From contig VZRS01006725.1 in the NCBI GenBank assembly GCA_013398055.1, forward strand, positions 1,012,420 through 1,076,419: a stretch of DNA of 64,000 nucleotides, read 5' to 3'. Below are positions 13,293-25,670 of this stretch, piece after piece. The notes beneath the pieces were generated by a model that saw only the letters and a list, made by a program, of their open reading frames with translations, was not told where the DNA came from and made no database searches. A program made the position numbers and the translations under genes. This stretch comes from Ifrita kowaldi. Its lineage: Eukaryota > Chordata > Aves > Passeriformes > Cinclosomatidae. Every line of letters starts with the position of its first letter. The stretch's first letter is position 1.

Positions 13293-15363
13293 AAGAAAAA
13301 TGTTAGAGAAAATTCTACATTAAAATCCCTTCAGCTCCAGGGAACACATGTTAAAAGCACAAATCCCAGCTTTATTTCATAAAGAGTATAGAGAGTTCTT
13401 TTAAATGTGAAAGAAAAATTTCGGGATATGCTGCGCAATTTCCCTTCTTAAAGGAATTTTAGCAGAACAATCCTTATTTTTTCATGTTAACAAATCTGAA
13501 CTGCCACATTTTTATACAAATGATGTAGAGAAACAAGGAAGGCACAACACAGGGAAAGCAAGTTATTCAGTAAAGTGAGGGCACCAGTGATTTAGTAGAG
13601 ACATAAGGTTGAGATTCTTTCAGAAGAAATAAAGAATGAAAGTCTTTGAGGCATAAAGATGTTCTAAAGGAAGGAGAGAAGGAAAACCTTACAAAGGATA
13701 TGTGACTTTCTATGACATAAAAAAAATGACCAAGGAACTTGGACTAAGAAAGACCAGGCAGAAAGGGATTTAAGAAAGAATATAACTTTTTTTCCAGCAA
13801 GACCATAAAAATTTAAGTTAAAAAAAAAATCAAATGGCTTGCAATGAGAACAAGCAGTAAACATTATGAATTTTTAAAACGTGTTTGAAGGATGAGAATC
13901 CTGCCTGAGAACAGAGAGAGGAGAATGGCTAATTAAAGCTACCAAGCAAATGCAGTGTCTGGGCTGTTTCCTCGTGCCGGTCTCAGACACCCCACGTTCC
14001 TGTACCCAGTGCAGCAGGCAGGTTGCTGGGCTTCACTCAAAATGTTCTTTATTCTGGGAGCACAGAGTGCATTTCTATCAGAGCTGGGTGTTTGCACCCT
14101 GCAGTCTCCCGTTACACATCAGCTGCAAAGCACCACCCGGTTACGCCACACGCACAGCGCTGCTCCCTCAAAGCTCTGCAGCAGCTTCCCACGAGCTACT
14201 GAAGTTTCATTTTCTGTTTGTTGCCAAACACCAATCTTCCAGTTTAAAAAAAAAAAATTTCCCACTGAAGTTTTTCTAGGAACTGATTGCTTTGTACCGA
14301 GTGCACATGGAAACGACCAGGATGGGTAAGCTTGCAGAAATATTTTCCAATGCAGCGGGCAATTTTTCATTCACAGATGGTTTTTCAAAAATCCACAAAA
14401 ATTATAGAAATCTTCCATTCTTTCCTCTAAGGATAGTTTTGATTACCATTTATGAGTTTGAGGGTGAAAAAAGTAGGAATAAAATTTAGAATCCCGGCTC
14501 CACTGTTTCCTTATTTTTCTAAGGGAAGAAAATCAACTGTATACCATGTCACACTATGCAGCTGGCATGAATATCGTAAATATACTTGTAATATTCCTAC
14601 AAGTTCATAATTTTAATGTCCCAAGTATCTGAATTTTGGAGACTGAGTACTTGGGCTTCTGAAGTCAATTGGGGAAATCATCAAAGTATTCAATTAGGAA
14701 AAAAAGAACTGTAATTGTTGCTTCTGGCATTCACTCTGGATTTAGTTCCCTGCATTCACTAGACCACAAAAGACTATCTAAAATTGCTTAAGTTTGATCA
14801 TATTAAAAAAATCTTTCTTTTCTGGTCCCATTAAGCAATCTCAATTTTGCAGGATGTAACAGTGAAGTTTGCACATTACGTTCCTGGAAGCTCAATTTTC
14901 TATTCACTGGTGGGGGGGAAAAAGAGGACGAAAGTAGTTTTCACTTGGAAAAGAAATAACCAAATGATAGCTCCATGTGCAAATGTATGCTACAAAATGT
15001 AATTTTTGGGTGGCTTGACTACCAAGAAGAAGAAGGGAGGTCAAAGATGCTATTAAAGAAAAAGAGGATCTATCTCTAGGCCATTTAAATAATAATGTGC
15101 AATTGCTTCTCATGGTGTATTTCCTAATGTCTCATTCATAAGAGTTTGAAGTAATGAGATTTTCACAGTTATATTTTGAAGAATATTCCGTAATCCAGTG
15201 ACTGAATCCAGACTTGAGTCAAGGTCCTGCAAGAGTTATACACCCCCTGAAATAAGAGAGAACTGGGAAATGCAAGACTTTACAGGATTAGCCCTTGGTA
15301 CCTCATTCCCAGTTAAAAGAGAGGAAATACCAAAAGAGTAACATAGGGGGAGAATGTAAAGCC
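13293..15363. other. Gene-less stretch
   Basis: The plus frames at 13950-14329 overlap in two frames, have no splice or promoter context, and look like chance frames in moderately GC-richer DNA. Nothing else is recognisable. Confidence 0.55.
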
Positions 15364-15387
15364 TATTTATTTATTTATTTATTTATA
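15364..15387. repeat. (TTTA)n microsatellite
   Basis: Five uninterrupted TATT units followed by a partial unit. A simple tetranucleotide repeat. Confidence 0.9.
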
Positions 15388-18300
15388 TTTTTCTCTGGAG
15401 GCAGATGTGTGCCATGAAAGCGAATCATCTTAAGTACCACTTACCAAGGAAGCAGATTTTGGTTGTCTGGGGAAGAGCTGTGCAAGATCAGAGAGAAAAA
15501 GGCGAGGAAAAAGTCACGTTTCAACTCATCCATGTTTAGTGAGCGTTCAGAAAAGCTAAAGTGGGAAATGGCCTGAGCAGCCTGAGGCCAGCAGAATTAT
15601 GGATGTGCTGCTGGAAGTCCAGCACACCAGTAAGAACTCCTGGCATGATCCATGGCTGTGCTGCAAAGCTTTAATCCAAGCTAAACTCAAGGTGAAATGG
15701 AATCTCTCAGAAGCCTTACAGGGCAGACAACTGGAAAGGTTTTTTGGTGAAAAAAAAGTAGGAGGAAATCTGGCACATTTGCAATTTTTGTATGCTGCTG
15801 GAGTGTTCAAATGTGACCTAAAATTTTGTATGTGACCCAGAGGAAGGTCTTTACATTGGCTTCATAATTATTGATGCCTGTAGTTAAGCATGTTTAGGAT
15901 TTTCTATTCAGTGCCCAGTTTTTCCTAGCACCTAAATCTCTCTCAGAGTAACAATGGAAAATTTCCAAATGGGATGTTTATTTTTGGATCTTGGTTGATT
16001 TTTTTGCACCCTGAATAAAGCAGCTGAGCTGCTTTATTGGGAAGAGGTCTGGTGAAACCATGCTTTTTGCATGTTAACATTTGAGACAGTCTTATCTAAT
16101 AAGTCTTATCTTTCCTGCTTGGAAGCAGAGACTGAGTTTTCAGCAGAGGGACAAATCGCACAGAAGGAAAACCCTGTTGCCACACCATTAAACTATTCAA
16201 ATCTGCCTGCATTTTCAGGCTCTGAAAATATTTGCTCACTTAGGAACCCACTGGAATTTCATAGCTAATTTCTCAGCTCACTGCCCTATACCCTCACAGC
16301 TCCTTCAGTCTGAGTGGACATTGCCTGCAGAGCCTCTTGCCCACGCTCGAGCAAGCCCTGAGCAGTCCCGGCGCAGTCGGAACTCGGTGTGCTCTTCCAC
16401 GCAGCTGTTCCTTGGAGAAGACAAATTCTCCTGTCAACAACCCTCGCACAGTTGGATGGAAAGCAGTCAGTTCACCTCTTCTCTACAATTAGTGCTTCCA
16501 CCCTGTCCAAGGGCGAAAGGGTCAAAGCCAGTCTGCGTTGGGATGCAGGGTGGGATTGTACATATTTATCTGCTTTAAATGTATGTATGCAAATAATTTT
16601 TAAGATATACATTTAACATATACTATACACACGCATACATAAATACCTTTGAGAGCTCCATTACGAGACACTATGTCAAAAAAAATTATTAGGGTTGTAA
16701 AAATCGATTCCTCCAAAAATAAAATTGTCAAAATGAGAACTGCACTTGGACACTTCTTTAGCTCCCATAGTCATAGAGCTCCTGATACAACTTCTATGTA
16801 CATGACTGTATTAATTTTTAAAGACAGGAGTTCCACCTTGTTCAGAAGATAAGGTTGTGAATTCAAGCACAGACAGCCAGGGTTTGATTTGCAAACAAGC
16901 AAACCCTCACCTTTGTAACTGAGACCGAACATATAGCATGCTACTGAAGACACATTACTTCACAAATCACAAATGTGAGTCATTTCAAACTGGGTTCACA
17001 GCATTAACACTCCCTTTTAATCTGTGTCCTAGGTCACATTCACACAGGGACCAACTCTGCCTCACCTTGCAGGGGTGTCATGCTAATTAATTTAGCTACA
17101 ACACTGAAAGCATGATGAAAAAGCACTAGAAGACTATTTATTTGATTTGTTGGTGCAAGGCTTCAGTAGCACTCAGTAAATAACCAAAGAAAAAAGACTA
17201 AAATAAATACTGACCAAGTACTTATTCAGTAGGAACTCTGTATGCTGAGCAAAGCAAAGCTCATCTGGAACTAGGAAAGGGGTGATTTAAAGTTTCATAG
17301 GTGACTTTGATCCTGGGACTTCTAAGTGCTTGACTTACTTGACTTTGTACTCTGAGGTTTTTTTTCCCCCTTAATATTAGTATTGGTTTGGCAAGGTCAG
17401 TTTTATGTAAATTGGACTAATTTAATGATACTGGGTGGAATTCAGACTAGAATGTAGAAAGCCCCCTACAACACAGATGAAATTTAAAGGGTTCCTTGTT
17501 GTAATTAAAGGTGTACTAAATTGATACAGAAGAAAATCTGTCTGGAGGGAGCATAATGACCGTCCTTGTAATGAGTGACTCCAGGCAGAGAAATGCTCAG
17601 ACCCATAATGTCAAAGTCACCTGCCCACATAGGCAAAAGAGTAAGAAAGGCAACCATATATGCATTTAACATCTCCATTTGCTTGGTGATTTCTGTTCTA
17701 TCAGCAAATGGTGTTCTAAGTATCATTATAAATCAGAAATAATCACAACTGTTGCTGCTTCTTCTGCAAACAAAGAGTCAAAAATTCAGAATCTATCTTT
17801 TGAACGTGTGCTGTTTCCTTGGTGGGTAACATTTGCCTGAGCATCTCCTACCACGCACAAAGGAAGACTGCAGAATATGTCCAGCTGAAGAACACACAGC
17901 AGCTGCCATCCAAAGCACAGAATCCAAATGTATTTAGTCATTTTCAGGGTTTGCTCAGACAGAAATCTGAGCATTGAATTTCTTGAAGAGAAAATTCCAG
18001 GTCTCCCTACGTCCCATTTTAGGTGTCCAAATCATCGTTCTGGGGCTGCTTGAGGCATCAGTTTGCTCATGATAATACAGATTAATGATAGGTGAATCTT
18101 CCCTGTTCTGCTGGGTGCCAGCAGGAGAAGGATACTCCTGTGTTTGTAGGAGCAGGTACCTGCCCCTTTTCAGCTTCTCCAACAGACCCCTGAGTGCATC
18201 TCTCAGACACCTCCCTGAAGTGGTTTGTGTTTGACATCAGCTCCCAGGACCTCTCTGATATGGGTCTCTAAATCATATCCCCTTGGCTGGTAATTGCTGC

Positions 18301-20481
18301 TGCAGCCTGACAGACTTCCTTCCAAGGGGTTTTTTTCTGGTGGAAGACAAGAAGCACTACTAAAAAGCTGTGATGCAGAAAACAAATTCTTCAAAACAAA
18401 GTATGATTTATTTTGTCAAAAGGCGTACAGCACTCAGACAAATGGAGTTAAAATGGCAGAGCCCAAGGCAATACAAGTTACTGCTTGGCATCACCATCAG
18501 CCTGTGGGGAGATGTGATTTAACCTTGATGTCCACTGCTCCCTCAGGTACCTCGTCACAGCTCTCCCAGCCCGTGGCTCTCAATCACCTCCAGCAGCCCG
18601 TGGCAGCTGCCTGCTCTCTCTCCACCAGGTTACAACACTCCAGCCTTGTTCCACATCAGGGTCTTCTTGCCTCCTGCTCTTCCTCAGCAAGACAGACCTA
18701 CTGCTGCTATTAAAACTCTGCAGCTGCAGCTCATGGATATAAATATGACCACTCCGTTCAAGTACTTCTGAAGTGCTCTTTTTTAGCTCCCTATTTTGCT
18801 TTTCTTGCCTGATATTTCCCTTCTTCTTTGTTCCCCTATCTCCCTCTTACATAATTCACTTCACATGATGGAACTCGCTCCACAGAGCCAGACAGACCCT
18901 ATAATCATGGAAAATAGTTCCGAGATAGAGGAATGGAATCACTGAGCAGAAAGAGAAGACCTTGAATTTGTAACTGCTCCCACAAAAGGGTCAAAAGCAA
19001 ATCCCAGTAAGTGTAAAGCCCCTGCATTCTGCCCAGGACTATTTCCATCCCTCCTGACCCTGTAGCTGGAAGCTGTGAACTTTATTACCCGCTATGAGAT
19101 ACCTTCTTCTCCCACTTCCTCCAGGATACAGAATTGCACTCAGAAACTAGAATTAAATGTATACTTTAAGCAAAGACATCAATCTTATCCTTCTTCTGTG
19201 GTGTTCACCCTACTATAAATTTCCTTACAAACCCTATGGAAATGCCATTTTCTCTCCCACAGAATCCTGTAACTGTGTTGTAAACATTCAACAGAGAGGT
19301 GGAAAAGGAAAGCAACAGAGGCTCAAGGCATTCAAGAGCTACTGGTCGTGAAATGACATGGCTAAAGATCATGAAAGGAATTACTTTAATGTCTACACCT
19401 CCTCTACACTTGGATTTTCAGATTCAGCATTTAGTGATATTTGCTCCTATGTTAGCCAAGTCTTATCTTACAGAGTAATTTTCACTTTCTCACAACCCAG
19501 GGGAGTGGAGTTAACAGCGACTAAATGAAATGCCATGGCATTTTTTCCATCTTTCTCAAATTCTGGGGGTGTGAAAGTCCAGAGAACGAGCCATAAACAG
19601 CAAAATCGCACAGTAGGTGGGAAAAGATGGGGAGGAGGGGGTGACTGGATGAACCCTCCATCGCTGATTGAACAGGACAGCACATTTGGATGAAATTAAA
19701 TTTCAGTGTTGAAATTATGTTGCAGCAGTGACGATCAGAGGAAAATATTGATAGCAATAAAACGAAATTCTAAAGAAAGTGGCACTACATCAGAAGGCAG
19801 CACGTTGGCACGATTTATGTTAATTTCTCCAGGTTTCATCCCCATCTGCATTAATGTTGACACCTCATGTAACCAAGCAAATAACTCTCAAAGAGCCAGG
19901 GAGCGAAAGTAAATGATTGCAGCTGCCATTAGGCTCCCATATATTGTAGTAAGCAAACACACCAACTCATTACGACCTTGATCTAACAACCCCAGGAGAT
20001 GGCTCATTGAGCACTACATTTTTAAATGTTTAAATGGAGAATGTTTGTAAAAAGTTACATTTCTTTTACCAGTTTTCAATTATAACAAGCGAAAGACTAT
20101 GGCAGAGGAGAGAGGGAAAATAAAAGCGAGAACACAGAAGGAAATCAGAGGCAAGTGAATCATGAGCAATAAACAAACCTCTCTCTACAGTCAGGTGTGC
20201 TCTCAAAACTATTTAACAGGTCACAGATAGCAGGGGACACTTACTTGGGTCACCTTAGCATTATGTTAGCAAGCATCCCATCCAATTCCATCACTGCAGA
20301 ACCTGACTCTCCAAGCAGACTCTCAGGCATGAAAATAACTTTAAAAAAATTACAGCAAAGTCCTGTTGCCCTGTAATTCAGTCACTCTTGTGAAGCTTCT
20401 TGCAGGGGCTCTTTCCACTGGGGAAGAGGATACACTGGATCATAAACTCTTATTAATTCAAAGCAGTGAAGGCTGCTTGGG
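15388..20481. other. Gene-less stretch
   Basis: About 5 kb of AT-rich DNA with no supportable gene, RNA gene or transposon. The 139-codon frame at 18294-18713 is serine-, glutamine- and proline-rich and has no neighbouring splice or regulatory signal, so I treat it as chance. Confidence 0.55.
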
Positions 20482-20535
20482 CAATTGAAGTCAATAGAAA
20501 AGTTCCCACTTACTTTAATGGACTTTGAATCCTCT
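20482..20535. repeat. Decayed palindromic (MITE-like) repeat
   Basis: ATTGAAGTCAATAGAA is followed by CTTACTTTAATGG, a degenerate inverted copy matching at about 9 of 13 positions. This fits a family of short self-complementary repeats with an ATTGAAGTCAATGG core that I recall from bird and reptile genomes. Family naming is from memory and unconfirmed. Confidence 0.4.
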
Positions 20536-22315
20536 GCTAAGTTCTCAACAGGTGTTCGCCTTGGCTTTACTTCAGCTGTTGTCCCCTCTCCTTCAGGTGC
20601 AGTTGCCATTTGGTCAAATTAACTGTTGTCAGATTCAGGAGATGGATTGGATTTTGGATCTGGCTGTGTGGCTGCCCCTGTTACATTTTCATTTTATACA
20701 CCTGCCGCTCCTGTTTTAATTTGAAAATTACTTTGTTATACTTAAATTGCTTTCAAAGGCAGTCTGTCCAGGCCAGCAGATGCACTAATGAGGGTTCTTT
20801 ATCTTTAAAATGTGCAAAGAGTAATTTCCTTTTCTCATTTAATTTTAAAAATATTTTATTCTGTTATTTTTTGCTTCACATTTAATTCCAGAGGGAAGGG
20901 ACAGAAACATAAGACGCTTTGTTGTAATCCCTAATGGATTAGTGGTATTGATCAAAGCTGTGGGTGCTGATGTGAATTTGTCACTTAATCTTATAGGCAT
21001 GTTTATCTATTTACCGAGAATTCAGAATGCCAGGCTAGCAGTGGTGTGAGGCCAGGGGCCAGTCCATCTGCTTCCATAGCTGGATACACTTGCTGAGGAA
21101 AGGAAATAAATGGTCTAATGATATATCTTTGTGTATTAGGGTGGGGATTGCTGCTTCTTTTGCAAACTCACAATTTCCCTCAACTTCATCCACACAGAGC
21201 AGTCTCATCAAGAACGGAGCAAAGCAAGACAACATTCTGTATCAAATTAGGCAGTAACCTGTGCAGTGCATGTTAATGGGAAGAAAAGCTGCATCGCTGG
21301 GATTTCTTTCTTTTTTAATTAGATACAATCAGTTTGACAAAAGGACATTGAGTGGTCTTGATTTTCATTTCAGAGACATGTGATCATACTTACAATATAT
21401 CTGTACGGCAATTTTTAAAAATGCCATATTAGATTATTAAATTGAATCTTTGAATAGATCGTATTGGTAAATTAAATCTGAAGTGACCTTGGAGAAATAA
21501 AAGTCTCAGATTTTTAAAAAGGGAAGTTTTTGGAGGAGGAAAAAAAGGAGGTAGAAGAGGACTTATCCCAGCACTGGTGGGGCTGAGCAGGCTGGGGTGG
21601 TGAAATAGGCTAGTGTGGCTGCCAGCTGCACAAAGGCAAATGGCAAAGAGGATTTGCTATGCTGCCAGGGAAAGAAGATCCACAATGAAAATGAAGAAGG
21701 AAAAACAGAATAACACTGTTTATGCAGCAGGCATCGAGATGATCCAACATTCGTAGTCATGTGCCAGAAAAGGTGCAATAAAAGCATTGCAACTGTGAAA
21801 ACCAGAGCTGCAAATAACTGAGTCAAATGGGCCAGAGAGGGTGCAAAGTACCACTGTGAACCACGGGCTCCTTAAAATCCCACAAGATGGACAGCTATCA
21901 CCCATGAGGTGTGTTTTAGCAGACTGCAAGCTGAACCCAGATGTAGCACTGCCTTTCCATCCTCCCGAATTTCATGTAATATTTGCCCCTGAAAATTAAA
22001 ATTCATAGCATTTTGGATGAGGAATTTTGCATATAATAACCCCTGATTTCTTTGATCTTTCTTGCTGCCTGGCTTCTGGTTCCTAATTCCTACCATCAGC
22101 TCCAGTCTCAACCTATACTTTTTGTCAGTCCTCTTCCTTTACCAGAATTTGATGCTGCTGCTTATTCACAGCAACTTCCAGCTAAACTGACCTGGGGTCA
22201 AGAGATGGCTCCTCTCCTGCAGACTCAGGAGGCTGTAATGTTTTTTAGCACTGGCACAGCTTAAATGTGTCAGCTGGGGCTGATCCTGCTTCCATATGCT
22301 TGAAACTTTTCTTCT
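20536..22315. other. Gene-less stretch
   Basis: Non-coding, AT-rich sequence. Several overlapping short frames on both strands but nothing resembling an exon or a known repeat. Confidence 0.55.
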
Positions 22316-22381
22316 GTGGGTATAATGGTTACTCTGGTTATAAATGGTAATAAGGGTTCTGTAGTTATAAAGGTTATACTT
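22316..22381 (+). repeat. Degenerate GGTTATAA tandem repeat
   Basis: About four imperfect copies of a GGTTATAAA-like motif (TGGGTATAATGG, TGGTTATAAATGG, AGTTATAAAGG, GGTTATAC) lie within 66 bases. Short and degenerate; origin unknown. Confidence 0.35.
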
Positions 22382-23137
22382 TAATTGAAAATAATTTCTG
22401 CTCCTTTCCTACGCAGAACAATTGCACACATTTCAAAAGCTGTGGATGATAACTACAAAAGCCTGGCAGCACTGACTGGAGAGTTTTTCTGAAGTACTGA
22501 TATGAACCACTCTCATCAGTGACTTTGTAAGAAGAACATTAACCCTGATCTTTAGGAGCCACCTTCAGCTGTATCAAAAGCACCCCACTAAAACAGACCT
22601 CCAAGTACTTCAAGGATATCCTCAGCTCAGTCATACCCTCTTACGCCTTTGGGTTAGTAAAAACATGTTCGGACTGTAAATAACTTTCTGCATCTCTGTT
22701 TGCAAGTGTGAAGCGATGAGACTTCTGCAATTTATGTTTCTATCAGTGTAGTTTTCCACGTACCAACACCTTAATTTTCTCTATTGAAGATATATTCCCA
22801 TAAAACTCCTGTGTGTTGCAATGACACAGCTCAGCAAAGTTTCTTGGCGGCTCATAACTCACAACCTTTTCCTCCACCTGCTCCAGGCTGGGCATAGTCT
22901 CAAGCACAGACAGAATCAGAAGATCTATAGAAGGTCTATAAAGGACATTATCCCTGGAAAGAGACACTGGGATTTATAACCTAGTCTCTCTGGGCCAATG
23001 CTTTAACGCAAGTAAAGGCCTACAGCTGTAAACATTCTGCCAGCAGTGCAATGAGAGTGACATCCACTAGAACCTAAGCATTCGTGTTTGATAAAATCGT
23101 AATCATTGCTCATATTTTTTACCAGAATGATTCCAAA
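22382..23137. other. Gene-less stretch
   Basis: No gene, RNA gene or recognised repeat before the CR1 copy that begins at 23138. Confidence 0.5.
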
Positions 23138-23480
23138 TATCATAGAATCATAGAATGGCCTGATTTGGAAGGGACCTTAAAGATCATCTGGTTCCAACCC
23201 CCCTGCTGTGGGCAGGGGCATCATCCACCAAAACTGATTGCCAAGGGAACCATCCAACCTGTCCTTGAACACTTTCAGTGATGGAGCATCCACAGCTTCT
23301 CTGGACAACCTGTCCAGTGTCTCACCACCCTCACACTAAGGAATTTTTCTTTTAATATCTAATCTAAATCTACTCTCCTTCAGTTTGAAGCCATTCTCCC
23401 TTGTCCTGTCACTACATGCACTTGCAAGGTGACCGTCTCCATGTTTCTTGTAGGCTCCCTTCAGGTGCTGGAAAGATCAC
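23138..23480 (-). mobile_element. CR1 LINE, 5'-truncated 3' end
   Basis: On the plus strand it starts with ATCATAGAATCATAGAATGG, the reverse complement of the CR1 3' terminal repeat. It continues with the GAAGGGACCTTAAAGATCATC block and the GTCCTTGAACACTTTCAGTGATGG, CTCTGGACAACCTGT and TTGTCCTGTCACTACATGC blocks of the CR1 3' UTR. Similarity fades after TTCAGGTGCTGGAAAGAT, so it is a typical 5'-truncated insertion of about 340 bp with no reverse transcriptase sequence. It is the least diverged CR1 here. Confidence 0.9.
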
Positions 23481-25139
23481 GGAGAAAAAAATCCAACTCT
23501 TGTCCTATGAGTTATCTTTCCCCTGCTTTGAACAGTGGAAAAGGTCCCAAAACAAAACTTAGCCCATCTGTTCTGACCTGAAACAACAAAAAGCCATTAA
23601 ATGCTCCTGCAGAAGGGAACCCCATGCTTTGAGCTGGATGCACATGGAATCAGGTGCAAAGACCCTTTGCCTGATGCTCCCACGCACACTGCCATTGATG
23701 CTTTACCATTTTTTCCCCATGTGGAGAATATTGAGGCCTGGCAACCTACAGAGTTGTCCCATTTCTGCATAAGCAGCAGAGAATATGTTTATAAGAAATG
23801 TAAGCCATTAAAAAAAGATGCTGAGGAAACTTTAGAAATGGAGCTGTTGTCAGCAGAGATTAAATTGTATACCAACAGCACGACATTTATGCACTGCTAC
23901 TTAAACTGTGACAAATGGTTGGAAACATGATAGTTTCAAGATCTTTAATCTAAATGAATGGTGCTTTTAGCCTACCTCTGACTGGAATTCATTTTGGAAA
24001 TAAAGAAGCATTTCCTACTCATCTGTACAGAACTACACCGGCGATGACTGAAAGGGTGGGAGTCACAGCTCTCAACTGTGGAGCACGGAAAGGATTGGAA
24101 CAGGCTGTCTCTATGTATTTATTCCCTTCTGAGCCCCAAGCAATATCTGCAATGTAAATTAAGATTTTACCTACCTGTCGACCTTAGAGAAATTGTTCTC
24201 AAGGAGTTTTTTCTCCTCTTTCATTTTTCTTGTTACAACAACACGCATAATATAAGCTCACATGAGACAGCAAAGCTCACATTAAAATGTAATTTATAAA
24301 ATACCAAAAATCTCAAATAGCACTTTGTTCAAAAATAATTTCCATCATTATCAGTTTAAGCGTAATGTTAACTACTGGAGAAAACTGATGGCATAGGGAC
24401 TTTATCCTACTTGCACTGGATTTATTCCTGTGTTGTCCTCAGACTCTCAGCTGCAGGAATTAAACACATGATTCTTACAAACAAGTATTTACAAAGTGAT
24501 TATTTTTGTGTTTATAGTCTTGTAATACAATATTTATAAGATAATCTAGTTTCAAACATTCCAAGGTGTTCTTCAGTTGATAGCACAAGAGAAAAAATGA
24601 CTCTTTTATCCTGCCCCCACTACCTCATCCCTGTTCTCAATCAGAGACTTGACTGCACCCCTTAGAGATTCTGGAATTTAAAAAAAAAAAAAGAAAGAAA
24701 GAAAAAGGTAAGAAAAAAAGAAACAGGAAGAGATGTTAGGTGAAAAACATTTCTTCAAAAGGAAACAACTCATCACAATTACAAAAATGTGAATTTGGCA
24801 TACAACCAGGTGACCAGATTCTGACGCTTGCGTGACATTTCTACAGCAGTCTCCTTGCGCAACTGCAAGATTTGCAGCTGCGGAGTGACCTGAGGTGATG
24901 AACTGGGTGACACACTACGAAAAACATCTCTTCAAGTTGCCCCTTTAAACCCTGAAGTTTCCGCCAGCTTCTTTTACAGCCTCTGTATTTTTTTTTTAAA
25001 AAAAAAAGACAATAAAAACAATCTTCCCCGTTCAGTTTTTTTGAGGGAAAACACAATCTTTGCTGAGAAGAAATCCTTCTGATGAAATACTTAACTTGGA
25101 GCAAGGTTAAACTAAAGTTGAAGCTGCTGTGAAGAGCAG
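23481..25139. other. Gene-less stretch with A-rich tract
   Basis: No gene. The frame at 23601-23930 begins just beyond the CR1 and has no homology I can recognise. An A-rich (GAAA)-type tract lies at 24679-24725 and another at about 24990-25015. Confidence 0.55.
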
Positions 25140-25670
25140 GAACGCAGTGCCATCTCGTGGTGCCCGTGCTGGGAGCCGCCACAGCCCGGCCGGCGCTGGG
25201 GAGGAAGCGCATCCCAGCCATCGTCTTCCTCTGCACACAGACAGCGGGAAAAGCAGCTTTGGAAGCTATAAAAAATTTCCCTAAGGAAACACGTCTGACC
25301 AAGTAAGATAAAAAAACTTTAAGAATTCATCTAATGCAGAGATGAGGGTGAAATTCTGCGCTGCGCTGCCTCTACGCTTCCTCTGCGCCGGGAGGTTTCC
25401 AGCCCGCTGCAGAAACCAGCGGCGGCACAGCTCGGGCAGGGAAAGCCGGTCTGTCTGCCGGTGTAGCAACAACACCTGCCACCAAAAACCCCCTTAGAAC
25501 CGCAGAGCACGGGTTTGGGGCAGATGGGTGTCCCTGGGCTTCTGTGGGCACAGGGGTGCCAGGGGAGTGAGCTCTGGGCAGCCCTGGCCGGGAGCGAAGC
25601 GCTGGCGGAGCTCTGCAGCACAGCCCGCACTCATCCGGCCATCCCTGAGGGAAATCGCCTGGGCAGAGCA
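25140..25670. promoter_or_regulatory. Orphan GC/CpG-rich block
   Basis: This stretch is visibly richer in G+C and CpG than its surroundings, for example at 25170-25215, 25355-25460 and 25580-25665. It is flanked by AT-rich DNA on both sides. It could be a small CpG island acting as a distal promoter, non-coding RNA start or enhancer. The minus-strand frames across it (up to 153 codons) are compositionally driven and have no start or splice context I trust. The CpG ratio was not computed. Confidence 0.4.
25147..25161 (-). promoter_or_regulatory. Candidate CTCF binding motif
   Basis: The reverse complement contains CCACGAGATGGCACT, which fits the CTCF core (CCASYAGRKGGCR with a following CT) at nearly every constrained position. 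It lies at the edge of the GC-rich block. CTCF occupancy depends on sequence outside the core, so this is only a motif match. Confidence 0.45.

Noticed and set aside
18294..18713. 139-codon plus-strand frame
   Set aside because: Ser/Gln/His-rich, single frame without neighbouring signals; likely chance in GC-richer DNA.
24841..25302. 153-codon minus-strand frame beside the GC-rich block
   Set aside because: Contains lysine runs from a T/A homopolymer and basic low-complexity sequence; no homology recognised.
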